Source: JAGPUQ01 sp947084925 (GTDB lineage Bacteria > Pseudomonadota > Gammaproteobacteria > Pseudomonadales > Porticoccaceae). Taken from it: a stretch of DNA of 64,000 nucleotides. Shown here in pieces: positions 49,489-57,728 of this stretch; positions within the stretch are counted from its first letter, which is position 1; the number at the start of each line of letters is the position of its first letter. The notes beneath the pieces were generated by a model. That model had not been told where the DNA came from, did not search any database, and worked only from the letters and a program-made list of their open reading frames with translations. The stretch covers positions 1-64,000 of the forward strand of contig CAMTUJ010000002.1 in assembly GCA_947084925.1 (NCBI GenBank), read 5' to 3'. The translations under genes were made by a program, and so were the position numbers.

Positions 49489-49830
49489 TCAGGTCGTGGG
49501 GAGGAGCGGTGGAGCGCGGGGTTGGAATGCGGGGTACGGGGTCAGCGCGACAGGCTGTGAAAAGACTTCTGCCAGCGCCGGGTGAACGGGCGTCACCGCA
49601 CCCTGGGCCGCCAGGGGAGCGACGTTCGGTTGCTGGGTGTCGGCGCCCAGAAAGGCGTCGCAGGCGCTCGTGTGGGCGTGGAATGGATGGTCGGCAGCGT
49701 GCAGCGCCACCGCCACCTGGCCTGAAGCCAGCAGCGCCACCTGGCCTGAAGCCAGCAGCGCCACCGCCAACAGCACCCGCGCCGCGGCAAGGGCGGGGCA
49801 GCGGGACCGGGTGCGTTGTTGCGGGGTCAT
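49489..49830 (-). CDS. Small secreted His/Cys protein of the zinc cluster
   Basis: A 113-residue protein: basic start, hydrophobic LLAVALLASGQVALLASGQVAVAL, then HAADHPFHAHTSACDAFLGAD, whose His and Cys could bind metal. It is the first gene of the leftward zinc operon and resembles small DUF2946-like periplasmic proteins found next to metal-uptake genes. The hydrophobic segment contains a tandem duplication (two copies of LLASGQVA), and the start codon lies in a duplicated 18-bp unit, so ATG 49848 is an alternative. The frame continues upstream but without family likeness. Confidence 0.55.
   Translation of the reverse strand: MTPQQRTRSRCPALAAARVLLAVALLASGQVALLASGQVAVALHAADHPFHAHTSACDAFLGADTQQPNVAPLAAQGAVTPVHPALAEVFSQPVALTPYPAFQPRAPPLLPTT
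49712..49759. repeat. Tandem 24-bp duplication
   Basis: The 24 bases 49712-49735 are exactly repeated at 49736-49759, adding eight residues to the hydrophobic segment of the small zinc-cluster protein. Confidence 0.93.
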
Positions 49831-49856
49831 CGACGGATGCGGGGTCATCGACGGAT
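49821..49856. repeat. Tandem 18-bp duplication at the start codon
   Basis: The 18 bases 49821-49838 are exactly repeated at 49839-49856. Each copy carries an in-frame ATG on the minus strand, so the start of the small protein gene is doubled. Confidence 0.93.
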
Positions 49857-50066
49857 GCGGGCGAGTCGCGGGTTCGGCGGCGATTCTAACCGGGGAGTCG
49901 GCGCGCGACAAGCGCCGTGGTATCGCGGCCGGTGTTGGGCCGACGACCATCCGGTGCGGTTTCTTGGGTACCATGGGCCGGTCTCGGCGCCGTCGCAGAC
50001 CGCCAAGGCACCGCACAGGCCGATTTACGGCGAGTATCGCCACCGATCCAGGAGAGACAGTACCCC

Positions 50067-51461
50067 GTGAGCAAGGATCCCGAGCTGTTCGATTCCGCCG
50101 ATACCGAGTCCGGCCGCATCCGTGCGCCCTGGGAGCGGAGCTTCGAACGAATCCTGACCCCGTTCGAGGAGTTCATCCATCGCCAGACCACCGGCGGCAT
50201 GGTGCTGATGGTCACGGCGATTCTCGCCCTGATGCTCGCCAACTTTGGTTGGGCCACGGCCTACCAGCATCTGTTGCATCTGCCGGCCCGGATTGGCATC
50301 GGCGATTGGGGGATCGAAAAATCCCTCCACCATTGGGTCAACGACGGCCTGATGGCGCTGTTTTTCTTCGTGGTCGGCCTGGAGCTGAAACGGGAAATGC
50401 TGGTGGGCGAGCTCGCCAATCCCCGCCACGCGGTGTTGCCCATTCTCGCCGCGATCGGCGGGATGCTGGTCCCGGCGCTGATTTACGCGGCGTTCAATGC
50501 GGGCGGCCCTGGCGCCCGCGGCTGGGGCATTCCCATGGCGACGGACATCGCGTTCTCGCTCGGCGTGGTGGCCTTGCTGGCGGGACGGGTGCCCCGGGCG
50601 CTCATCACCTTTCTGGTGGCGCTGGCGATCGTCGACGATCTGGGTGCGGTGGTGGTCATCGCCATTTTCTACACGGAAAAACTGGCGCTGGGCTGGCTCG
50701 CGGGCGCGGCGCTGGTGCTCGGCGCCATGCTGGTGCTGAATCTGGCCGGCGTGCGCCGCACGATGCCCTATTTTTTGCTCGCGGCGGTGCTCTGGTATCT
50801 GCTGCTGGAATCGGGGATTCATGCGACGCTTGCAGGCGTACTGGGGGCGTTCACCGTGCCCGCCCGACCCAGTTATGATCCGGCGCGGTTCAGCCAGCAC
50901 ACCAGGGCACTGCTCGCGCGGTTCGATGCCAGCTACAGGCCGGGCGCCAGCATTCTCACCAACGATGAGCTGCGCGCGGTGGCGCAGGCCCTGGGCAACG
51001 GTGCCATCCAGGTGCAGGCGCCGCTGCAGCGTCTGCAACATCTGTGGAACCTGCCGGTGGCCTTTCTGGTGGTGCCGGTGTTCGCCCTGTTCAACGCCGG
51101 CATTCCGCTGGATTTTGGCGCCCTGGCAACGACATTGACGCACCCCGTGACCCTGGGCGTGATGCTGGGCCTGGTGTTCGGCAAGTTCATCGGCATTACC
51201 GGTACCGTATGGCTGGCGTTGAAACTGGGTATCGGCGAATTGCCCTCCGGCACTCGCCTGAATCAGATCGCCGGAGTCTCGCTGCTGGGCGGGATCGGCT
51301 TCACCATGTCGATTTTCATCGCCGAACTGGGCTTTGCCGCGCACCCCGACGAGCTGCTGATGGCCAAAACCGGCGTCCTGATCGCTTCGTTGTTTGCAGG
51401 ATTCAGTGGCTATTTCTGGTTGCGTCTGGCGGCGCGCGCCGCTCCGCACGCGGGGGTATAG
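50067..51461 (+). CDS. nhaA: Na+/H+ antiporter NhaA
   Basis: A 464-residue inner-membrane antiporter exporting Na+ in exchange for H+. The ion-binding pair of adjacent Asp residues is in LVALAIVDDLGAVVVIAIF, the extended unwound helix in PMATDIAFSLGVVALL, and later GIPLDF and GIGFTMSIFIAELGF are family signatures. There is an unusual N-terminal segment of about 30 residues before the core. The GTG at 50067 follows AGGAGAG. A large in-frame extension upstream is not NhaA-like. Confidence 0.93.
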   Translation: MSKDPELFDSADTESGRIRAPWERSFERILTPFEEFIHRQTTGGMVLMVTAILALMLANFGWATAYQHLLHLPARIGIGDWGIEKSLHHWVNDGLMALFFFVVGLELKREMLVGELANPRHAVLPILAAIGGMLVPALIYAAFNAGGPGARGWGIPMATDIAFSLGVVALLAGRVPRALITFLVALAIVDDLGAVVVIAIFYTEKLALGWLAGAALVLGAMLVLNLAGVRRTMPYFLLAAVLWYLLLESGIHATLAGVLGAFTVPARPSYDPARFSQHTRALLARFDASYRPGASILTNDELRAVAQALGNGAIQVQAPLQRLQHLWNLPVAFLVVPVFALFNAGIPLDFGALATTLTHPVTLGVMLGLVFGKFIGITGTVWLALKLGIGELPSGTRLNQIAGVSLLGGIGFTMSIFIAELGFAAHPDELLMAKTGVLIASLFAGFSGYFWLRLAARAAPHAGV

Positions 51462-51598
51462 CGAAAACGGGTTACCAACTCCCCGCTCTGTGTTACAAGG
51501 CGACGCGGGGCGACACTGAACAAGGGTGCGGCGACCAATTCGTCCACCACGCTTCAGTTTCGAGACACTGTTATTTTTTCGAGAGGAGCAGCGCAGCA

Positions 51599-52063
51599 AT
51601 GGCAATGGTCAATCTGAAAACCGCGACGTCCGAACAGATGGGCAAGATCATTCCCTACCTCAAGGTGTTTTCGCACCTCAATGTGAAGCTGTACCGCTGG
51701 AGCGGCGGACGCATCCTCGGCAAGCTCAACGGCCATGACGTTTGCCTGGTTACCATGACGGGCGCGAAATCCGGCGCCCAACGCATCATTCCGCTGATGT
51801 ACGTGCCCTATCGCGACGGCGTGATCGTGGTCGGCTCCCAGGGCGGCGCGCCCAAGAGCCCGGTGTGGGTGAACAATCTCATCGCCCATCCGGATATCGA
51901 AGTGCAGTACAAAAGCAAAAAGATGAAATTGCGCGCTCGCCGCGCCAGTGCCGAAGAAAAAGAAGCGGTGTGGCCGGTGTGCTGCCAGCACTATCCGGAT
52001 TACGAACTCTATCGGCAGCGCACCCCGCGGGACATTCCGGTCTTTATCTGCGAGCCGCGCTGA
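51599..52063 (+). CDS. Deazaflavin-dependent nitroreductase-like protein (FDOR-A/DUF385)
   Basis: A 154-residue split-barrel protein. YRWSGGRILGKLNGHDVCLVTMTGAKSGAQRIIPLMYVPYRDGVIVVGSQGGAPKSPVWVNNLIAHPDIEVQ (short parts: GRILGKLNG, TMTGAKSG, GGAPKSPVWVNN) is the pattern of Ddn-type proteins, which use F420 or sometimes other flavins. AGAGGAGCAG lies before the ATG. Its presence in a proteobacterium raises the F420 question, since no F420 synthesis genes are seen here. Confidence 0.82.
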   Translation: MAMVNLKTATSEQMGKIIPYLKVFSHLNVKLYRWSGGRILGKLNGHDVCLVTMTGAKSGAQRIIPLMYVPYRDGVIVVGSQGGAPKSPVWVNNLIAHPDIEVQYKSKKMKLRARRASAEEKEAVWPVCCQHYPDYELYRQRTPRDIPVFICEPR

Positions 52064-52073
52064 CCCGGGCGGC

Positions 52074-53258
52074 TCAGGTCAACCGCTCGGTCAGCACCGC
52101 CACCGCGATGGCGCCGACGCCGCCGATCAGATTCATCATGGCGTCGAGATGGGTCTTGCGGCCGTGCGCCACGCGCAGGCTGGTGGCCGCGATGGCCGCC
52201 ATCTTGTAGTGGGTGAAGACGTCGTAATAGTGCAGCCGCGCGCGGTCGACCGGATTTCCGGATAGCTTTTCGTAGCGCGCCAGCAATTCTTCGAACGGCA
52301 GCAGCCCGCAGGCCAGCAGCTCGCCGCGCTCGTCGGGGCAGCCGAGCAGTTTGCAGCCGACATAGGCCAGGTCTTCGTGGTAGTCGCCGAGGTGGCACAG
52401 TTCCCAGTCGAGGATGGCGTTGATGCGCCCGTCCGGGGTGTACATGAAATTTCCGCTGCGGTAATCGCCGTGCACCACCACCGGCTCGGCTACCGGCGGC
52501 ATGTTGGCTTTCAGCCAGCTGGCGGCGTACTCGATGACCGGATGGGCCTGCACCGTGTCCTCGTGCCAGATGCGCTCCCAGAGCCCCAGTGACCACCGAT
52601 TCGCCTCGGTGCTGCCGGACTCCGGGGCGTCGTAGCTGGACAGAGCGTAGCGGCGCCAATCGAGCCGGTGGATGCCGGCGAGGTGTTGCACGAACTGATC
52701 CCGGAGCCGGGCGCGCAAGCCGGGCTCGAACGACATGCCGAGTCCGGTGACCTTGCCGCCGCCTTCCGGCTGCACGATGCCCTCGAGAAAACCGGCGATC
52801 AGAAAGGGCCGCCCGAGCGCACCCGGATCGGCTTCGACCCAGTACACCTCGGGCACCGGCACCGTGCCCTGCATGGCGCGCAGGATCTGCGCCTCGCGCA
52901 GGCGGTGGGTTTCGACCACGGATTCGAGCGGGTCCATGCGCAGCATGAGTTTCACGCTGCCGGCGGTGGGGCGGTGCAGATCGAAGGTGAACTGTTCCTT
53001 GGACGCGCCCCCGGTGAGGCGTTTCAGGTTCGCGATACCGAGACGGGCATCTCCGGTGGCGCCGCGCAGGTAATCGAGCAGGCGCGGCTCCAGACGGGAG
53101 AAATCCATGCTCTGTTCGCGCGGGTCGGCGCGCTCGACGAGCTTGCGGGTGAGCACCTCGTCGAGCGTGCGCTCCACGGGAAAACGCGCGCGAATGCCGG
53201 CGATCCAGTCCGGCGTCGGCCGGGCACGCTGGCCCAGGGTCGGCGTGTAGTGGCGCAT
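52074..53258 (-). CDS. Aminoglycoside-phosphotransferase-like kinase
   Basis: A 394-residue protein of the APH/choline kinase fold. The catalytic loop HGDYRSGNFMY near residue 265 and the metal motif ILDWELCHLGDYHEDLAYVG are intact. Similar proteins are linked with acyl-CoA dehydrogenase genes and fatty or aromatic acid catabolism; the ACAD10/11 N-terminal domain is related. The substrate is unknown. It lies 16 bases after a DUF7064-like gene in the same direction and converges on the deazaflavin-type gene. Confidence 0.85.
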   Translation of the reverse strand: MRHYTPTLGQRARPTPDWIAGIRARFPVERTLDEVLTRKLVERADPREQSMDFSRLEPRLLDYLRGATGDARLGIANLKRLTGGASKEQFTFDLHRPTAGSVKLMLRMDPLESVVETHRLREAQILRAMQGTVPVPEVYWVEADPGALGRPFLIAGFLEGIVQPEGGGKVTGLGMSFEPGLRARLRDQFVQHLAGIHRLDWRRYALSSYDAPESGSTEANRWSLGLWERIWHEDTVQAHPVIEYAASWLKANMPPVAEPVVVHGDYRSGNFMYTPDGRINAILDWELCHLGDYHEDLAYVGCKLLGCPDERGELLACGLLPFEELLARYEKLSGNPVDRARLHYYDVFTHYKMAAIAATSLRVAHGRKTHLDAMMNLIGGVGAIAVAVLTERLT

Positions 53259-53274
53259 GGCGGTCGCCGAGCGC

Positions 53275-54207
53275 CTACATGGCGACTTCCTGGATTTCGC
53301 CCCAGCCGATCACCCCGCCGAGTTCCCAGCGCATGAAGGTGTGGGTGGCGAACAGATAAGGCCAGGGCGACCAAGGGTTGGAGGTGAACGCGGTGCCGGT
53401 GAAGCGATGGCCGCGGCCGCGCTTGTCTTCCACCTGGAGGTCCATGAACTGGTGCAGCAGGCCGTTGCGCAGCACCCGGCCCTTGCCTTTGGTGAGGCCG
53501 TAAACCTGATTGCCCTCGCGGACATAGCCGTGGACGATGGCGGCGTAATCGTTCTTGTCGTCGGGGTTGATCACCCAGATGCAGTGAATGCTGGTGTCGT
53601 TGTCGAAATTGGCATTGAGCCAGCAGAAGTTGGCGAACTGGTCTTCGTGGCGCAGGCCCCAGCTGTGATCCATGCTGGACACGCAGTCGATCGGGAACTG
53701 CTTGCCGTCCAGGGTCATCTTGCCGGTCACGCGGCCGGTCTGGTCCCAGTGCCCGGCATAGGCGGTATCGGACACGGTGTCGCCACCGTGGCTGACCTGG
53801 GCGAGCGGGTCCATGGCGGGATCGTGGATGTCGTAGGGCTCCATCAGCGCCTTGTAGGTCACGTCGAAGGACAGCCGCTTGCCGTCGTCGAAACGGATGT
53901 CGTAATCCATCACCGGCTTGGTGCATTTGACCGCCAGGCCGTTGCCGAGCTTGTAATCGTCGAAGTTGGTTTTCGGGAACGGCAGGTGCACCTGGTTGTT
54001 GGTGTAGCGCACCAGATGTGGCGTGTTGGAAAAGCCGTCGGTGATGGTGATGCTGGACAGCACCGCGCCCAGGTTCTGCCGGGTCAGCACATAGACGTTG
54101 ACGTGCAGCGGCTCCTCGGGAACGTAAAAGCCGAAGTAGTTGGTCTCCGCCCAATACTTGTCGTCGGAGGTCGGCGTATGAAAATACATGTCTTTTGCGG
54201 TGATCAT
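53275..54207 (-). CDS. DUF7064/7065-like (hydroxyneurosporene synthase-type) protein
   Basis: A 310-residue beta-rich protein. It shows YFHTPTSDDKYWAETNYFGFYV near the start, MDHSWGLRHE with conserved His and Trp in the middle and ANFDNDTSIHCIWVI. I recognise the DUF7064/7065 group, lipocalin-like in fold and related to carotenoid 1,2-hydratases. The proteins often sit beside APH-like kinases and have no proven reaction. There is no signal peptide. A GGGGACC sequence lies before the ATG. Confidence 0.7.
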   Translation of the reverse strand: MITAKDMYFHTPTSDDKYWAETNYFGFYVPEEPLHVNVYVLTRQNLGAVLSSITITDGFSNTPHLVRYTNNQVHLPFPKTNFDDYKLGNGLAVKCTKPVMDYDIRFDDGKRLSFDVTYKALMEPYDIHDPAMDPLAQVSHGGDTVSDTAYAGHWDQTGRVTGKMTLDGKQFPIDCVSSMDHSWGLRHEDQFANFCWLNANFDNDTSIHCIWVINPDDKNDYAAIVHGYVREGNQVYGLTKGKGRVLRNGLLHQFMDLQVEDKRGRGHRFTGTAFTSNPWSPWPYLFATHTFMRWELGGVIGWGEIQEVAM

Positions 54208-54358
54208 GGTGGTCCCCTGATGGCTGCTGTTTTAGTTGTCGATGAGCGGCCGCGCACGCCGCCCACGGTATGGTTCCGCTACGTTTATAAACCAAGGCGG
54301 CCGCCAGCGGAAGGAAATGTTGTGGCCGGCCCCGCGGAGCGGAAGGCAAGCGTCGGTT

Positions 54359-54760
54359 TCAGGCGGGAATGACGATGTCGGACAGGGCGAACAGTTTCCA
54401 GCCCTCGGCGGTGCGGGTAAAGGCGTAAAAGGCGGCGACGGTCTCGATCAGCGAGCCGTCCGCGCGCACCCGCTCCGCGCTGCGCAGGATCACATGCGCC
54501 TTGTCGGGCGCGACCAGAGAGACTTCGTAATCGGCATTGACCGTGGTGTGCCACTGCTTGCGTTCCCGCAGCGCTTGCGGTGAAACCGGAAAACGGTCGA
54601 GCAGGCGGGTTTCGCCCGCGCCGATATAGGCCAAAGGAAACCGCACCAGGGCTTCGACCGCGGCCAGATCGCCGTCGAGAAAGGCGCGCAGATAGCGTTC
54701 GTAGGCGGTGCGCACCGAAGCGGTGTCTGAGTGCTGCGCGGAAGCGTCGGTCGTGGTCAC
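54359..54760 (-). CDS. SnoaL/NTF2-like protein
   Basis: A 133-residue cone-fold domain: TAYERYLRAFLDGDLAAVEALV at the start, EVSLVAPDKAHVILRSAERVRADGSLIETVAAFYAFTRTAEGWKL (read here in short pieces: HVILRSAERVR, TRTAEGWKL) and a final FALSDIVIPA. The fold serves as isomerase, hydratase or as a non-enzymatic scaffold. No function is assigned. The start is uncertain: GTG 54760 gives a clean N-terminus, ATG 54793 adds an Arg-rich stretch. Confidence 0.65.
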   Translation of the reverse strand: MTTTDASAQHSDTASVRTAYERYLRAFLDGDLAAVEALVRFPLAYIGAGETRLLDRFPVSPQALRERKQWHTTVNADYEVSLVAPDKAHVILRSAERVRADGSLIETVAAFYAFTRTAEGWKLFALSDIVIPA

Positions 54761-54859
54761 GGGGGCGCTGCGGTGCGGGTTCCGGCGCAGCATAGCGTGC
54801 CGCACCGGGATTGGCCAAGGCGGCATCCCGGTGCTCGCAGGTTGCGGGGTCAGTGCGAT

Positions 54860-55276
54860 TCAGGTTTTCGCGGTGATTCTGTGCGCCAGCAGCAGGCCCA
54901 CGATCATCGCCGGGACAAAGGCGAGCGTCGGCGCATAGCCGTAGGTCAGGCCGGCCAGTGCGGGTCCGGGGCAGTAACCCACCAAGCCCCAGCCGATACC
55001 GAAGATTGCCGCCCCGATCAGCAGCGGCTTGTCGATATCGGTCCTGGTGGGCAGCGAAAAGCTGCCGGCGAAGAGCGGCGCGGGATTGCGGAGCACGAAC
55101 CGGTAACCGAGGGTGGTGACCAGCAGACCGCCGCCCATGACGAAGGCGAGGGTCGGATCCCAGGCGCCGAAAAAGTCGAGAAAGCCCTGCACGCGGGTGG
55201 TGTTGGTCATGCCCGAAACGGCCATGCCGATGCCGAACACGATGCCGGAAGCGAGAGAAGCCAGTAGTTTGCCCAT
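54860..55276 (-). CDS. YeeE/YedE-type (DUF6691) sulfur transporter half
   Basis: A 138-residue membrane protein with about four helices. The motif GLVGYCPGPALAGL (Cys near residue 102) is the thiosulfate/sulfane-sulfur-passing cysteine of the YeeE/YedE family, and FGIGMAVSGMTNTTRVQGFLD is a matching first helix. It is the PmpB-like partner of the next gene, three bases upstream, and together the halves would form a full transporter. Regulation by the adjacent BigR-like repressor is likely. Confidence 0.87.
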   Translation of the reverse strand: MGKLLASLASGIVFGIGMAVSGMTNTTRVQGFLDFFGAWDPTLAFVMGGGLLVTTLGYRFVLRNPAPLFAGSFSLPTRTDIDKPLLIGAAIFGIGWGLVGYCPGPALAGLTYGYAPTLAFVPAMIVGLLLAHRITAKT

Positions 55277-55279
55277 GGG

Positions 55280-55699
55280 TCAGTTCCCCGTGGTCAGGCG
55301 AAGGATGGCGACAGTGATAACGCCGGCTGTCATGAAGGTGATGGTGGCGAGCAGGGAGCGTTTGGAAAAACGCGCGATGCCGCAGATGCCGTGGCCGCTG
55401 GTGCAGCCGGAACCGAGTCCGGTACCGAAACCTACCAGCAGCCCGCCGAGCACCGCGAGCAGCACCCCGGCGCCGGGCAGGGGCGCTTTGAAGTCGGCGT
55501 CGAGCAGGGGCGGCAGGCCGCCACCGAGCACAATGCCGAGCACGAACAGGAGCCGCCACGGACGCTCGCCCGCGGCCTGGGTGAAGATTCCGGCGAGAAT
55601 GCCGCTGACGCCGGCGATGCGGCCGTTCAGTGCCATCATCATGACGGCGGCGACGCCGACCAGGCCGCCGCCGATGGCCGCCAACAGAAAGTGGTGCAT
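55280..55699 (-). CDS. YeeE/YedE-family sulfur transporter half
   Basis: A 139-residue membrane protein with about four helices. GRIAGVSGILAGIF and FGTGLGSGCTSGHGICGIARFSKRS carry the conserved Cys residues of the YeeE/YedE family, which import thiosulfate or pass on sulfane sulfur. GGAGG lies six bases before the ATG at 55699. It pairs with the DUF6691 gene downstream and is divergent from an ArsR-family regulator. Confidence 0.88.
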   Translation of the reverse strand: MHHFLLAAIGGGLVGVAAVMMMALNGRIAGVSGILAGIFTQAAGERPWRLLFVLGIVLGGGLPPLLDADFKAPLPGAGVLLAVLGGLLVGFGTGLGSGCTSGHGICGIARFSKRSLLATITFMTAGVITVAILRLTTGN

Positions 55700-55804
55700 G
55701 CCATGCCTCCAGATCACAAGAGTTGCTGGGTATTTGCCGTGTCGGTTGGGTTCGGTGGACGGGCGTTGTCCGTGGTCCCGAGCCGGTCCGTGCGGCGTTC
55801 ACCA

Positions 55805-55850
55805 CATTACATTAGAGAAATGCAAATTAGCAATATTTACTTCTGCATGT
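55805..55850. promoter_or_regulatory. AT-rich divergent control region between yeeE and bigR-like genes
   Basis: A 46-base AT-rich patch in GC-rich DNA has two ATTAG direct repeats and, on the minus strand, TTGCTA and TGTAAT spaced by about 16 bases, a plausible promoter for the transporter genes. ArsR-type repressors such as BigR bind AT-rich imperfect palindromes here. The exact operator is not defined. Confidence 0.45.
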
Positions 55851-55902
55851 CCGGGGAGGTCGGCTATATTGGCGCCCGTTGACCGGACCCCGGGGGAAAG
55901 CA

Positions 55903-56226
55903 GTGCAGCTCGATTTAACGGCGCTGGCGGCGCACGCGGAAGTCGCCGAAGCCTTGCTGAAGGCGATGGGGAATCGCAACCGCTTGATGGTGCTCTGCAC
56001 CCTGCATGAAGGCGAACTGTCGGTGGGCGAATTGAACGCGCGTATCCCGCTCAGCCAGTCGGCGTTGTCCCAGCATCTGGCGACGCTGCGCCGCGCCGGG
56101 CTGGTCGCGACGCGACGTGAATCCCAGACGATCTACTATCGGCTTGGCGATGCGGCGGCCAGCGCCGTCATAGCTACCCTTCACGGGCTGTTTTGCGCGG
56201 CTCCCGCTTCCGCCGGCGTCAAGTGA
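55903..56226 (+). CDS. ArsR-family repressor, BigR/SqrR-like persulfide sensor
   Basis: A 107-residue winged-helix regulator. SVGELNARIPLSQSALSQHLATLRRAGLVATRRE is the DNA-binding part. Cys32 (LMVLC) and Cys98 (HGLFC) match the two cysteines that form a di- or tetrasulfide in BigR and SqrR, releasing DNA when sulfane sulfur is high. The GTG at 55903 follows GGGGGAAAG. It is divergent from the YeeE pair, so it probably derepresses sulfur transport when sulfide or polysulfide appears. Confidence 0.85.
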   Translation: MQLDLTALAAHAEVAEALLKAMGNRNRLMVLCTLHEGELSVGELNARIPLSQSALSQHLATLRRAGLVATRRESQTIYYRLGDAAASAVIATLHGLFCAAPASAGVK

Positions 56227-57010
56227 AGGTATGTTCCGGCTGTGGAAACTCGCCGCTGCGCACCGCCGCCGCATACGCCTGAAGCGCGCCCAGGATGTCG
56301 CCGGCGCCGGCGAGGAAGTTGCGCGCGAACTTGGGCGCGCGCGGTGAAATCCCCAGCATGTCCTGCAGTACCAGCACCTGGGCATCGGTATCGGCGCCGG
56401 CGCCGATGCCGATCACCGGCATCTTCAGTTCGCGGCTGACGCGCGCGGCGAGATCGCGCGGGACGCATTCCAGCACCAGCAGGCTGGCCCCCGCGTCCTC
56501 CAGCAGGTGCGCGTCGCGAACCATCTGCTCCGCGTCGTCCTGACCCCGCCCCTGGACCCGGTAGCCGCCGAATTTGTTCACGGACTGGGGGGTAAGCCCC
56601 AGGTGGCCGCACACCGGGATGCCGCGCTGATTCAGCATGGCAACGGATTCGGCCAGCCACTCGCCGCCTTCCAGCTTGACCATTTGCGCGCCCGCCTGCA
56701 TGAGGTGGGCGGAGTTGGTCAGCGTCTGCTCCGGGGTGGCGTAGGCCATGAACGGCAGGTCGGCGATCAGCAGGGATTTGCTGTTGCCGCGGCGCACCGC
56801 CGCCGTGTGATGCAGCATGTGGTCCATGGTGACCGGGACGGTGCTGTCGAAGCCCAGCATCACATTGCCCAGGGAGTCGCCGACCAGCACCACCTCGATA
56901 CCGGCGAGCTCGACGAGGCGGGCGAAGCTGCTGTCGTAAGCCGTGATGACCGGGAATTTCTCGCCGGCGCGCTTGAGGTCATTCAGCGTGTGGATGGTGA
57001 CGGTTTTCAT
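56219..57010 (-). CDS. panB: 3-methyl-2-oxobutanoate hydroxymethyltransferase
   Basis: A 263-residue cytosolic TIM-barrel enzyme of pantothenate synthesis that makes ketopantoate from alpha-ketoisovalerate and methylene-tetrahydrofolate. VVLVGDSLGNVMLGFDSTVPVTMDHMLHH holds metal ligand Asp and signature residues; HLGLTPQSVNKFGGYRVQGR and ISRELKMPVIGIGAG are also typical. It is preceded by a deoxynucleoside kinase and folK. panC, its usual neighbour, is not here; the end overlaps the convergent ArsR gene's 3' end by eight bases. Confidence 0.95.
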   Translation of the reverse strand: MKTVTIHTLNDLKRAGEKFPVITAYDSSFARLVELAGIEVVLVGDSLGNVMLGFDSTVPVTMDHMLHHTAAVRRGNSKSLLIADLPFMAYATPEQTLTNSAHLMQAGAQMVKLEGGEWLAESVAMLNQRGIPVCGHLGLTPQSVNKFGGYRVQGRGQDDAEQMVRDAHLLEDAGASLLVLECVPRDLAARVSRELKMPVIGIGAGADTDAQVLVLQDMLGISPRAPKFARNFLAGAGDILGALQAYAAAVRSGEFPQPEHTFT

Positions 57011-57025
57011 GAGTCTGCCCGGGTG

Positions 57026-57715
57026 TCAGGACGGCGGATTGTATTGCGGGTTGTAGTAATGACGACCACTTTTTACGTTGATCAGAAATTCCACCAGGCG
57101 GCGGTAGTCGAGATCGTTGCCGGCCACATCGATGTCGCGGGTATTGACGATCACCAGCGGCGCGTCGTCGTAGTAGTGAAAGAACTGGGTGTAGGCCTCG
57201 TTGAGCTGACGCAGATAATCCGTGGTAATGGCGCGCTCCATGGCCACACCGCGTTTCTGGATGCGCGTCATCAGGGTCTCGGGCGGCGCTTGCAGGTAGA
57301 TCACCAGATCGGGCGCTGGCTTGTCGATGGTGAGCTGATCGTAGACTTGCTGATAGAGGTGAAACTCCTCGTCGTCCAGGGTCACGCGGGCGAACAGCGG
57401 GTCCTTGTCGAGCAGAAAGTCGGCTACCCGGACCGGCCGGAACATGTCGCCCTGGCGCAACTGCTGAATCTGGCGGGTGCGCTGGAACAGGAAGAACAGT
57501 TGTGCAGGGAGCGCATTGGCGCGCGGGTCGGCATAGAACCGCTCCAGGAAGGGATTGTCTTCCACGGCTTCCAGCAGGGTGTCGTAATTCAGCGTTTCGG
57601 CGAGGCGCCGGGCCAGCGTCGTCTTGCCGACACCGATGGGCCCCTCGACCGCGATGAATCGGGGCAGGGCGGCCGGGTCAAGGGCCAGCTGGATGTCGTT
57701 GGCGAGTATTTCCAC
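57026..57715 (-). CDS. Deoxynucleoside kinase
   Basis: A 229-residue P-loop kinase of the deoxyadenosine/deoxyguanosine kinase family. The Walker A motif GPIGVGKTTLARRLAE is at residues 26-41; FFLFQRTRQIQQL and the lid region with the DRH/DRxxRR-type arginine (LLDKDPLFARV) follow. It salvages deoxynucleosides to dNMPs. It lies between folK and panB, an arrangement seen in some gammaproteobacteria. Confidence 0.88.
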   Translation of the reverse strand: MEILANDIQLALDPAALPRFIAVEGPIGVGKTTLARRLAETLNYDTLLEAVEDNPFLERFYADPRANALPAQLFFLFQRTRQIQQLRQGDMFRPVRVADFLLDKDPLFARVTLDDEEFHLYQQVYDQLTIDKPAPDLVIYLQAPPETLMTRIQKRGVAMERAITTDYLRQLNEAYTQFFHYYDDAPLVIVNTRDIDVAGNDLDYRRLVEFLINVKSGRHYYNPQYNPPS

Positions 57716-57728
57716 GGCGGGCTCCGGC

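Noticed and set aside
49849..50066. Zur box between the zinc operon and nhaA
   Set aside because: No ATGTTATANNATAACAT-like sequence was found; regulation remains open.
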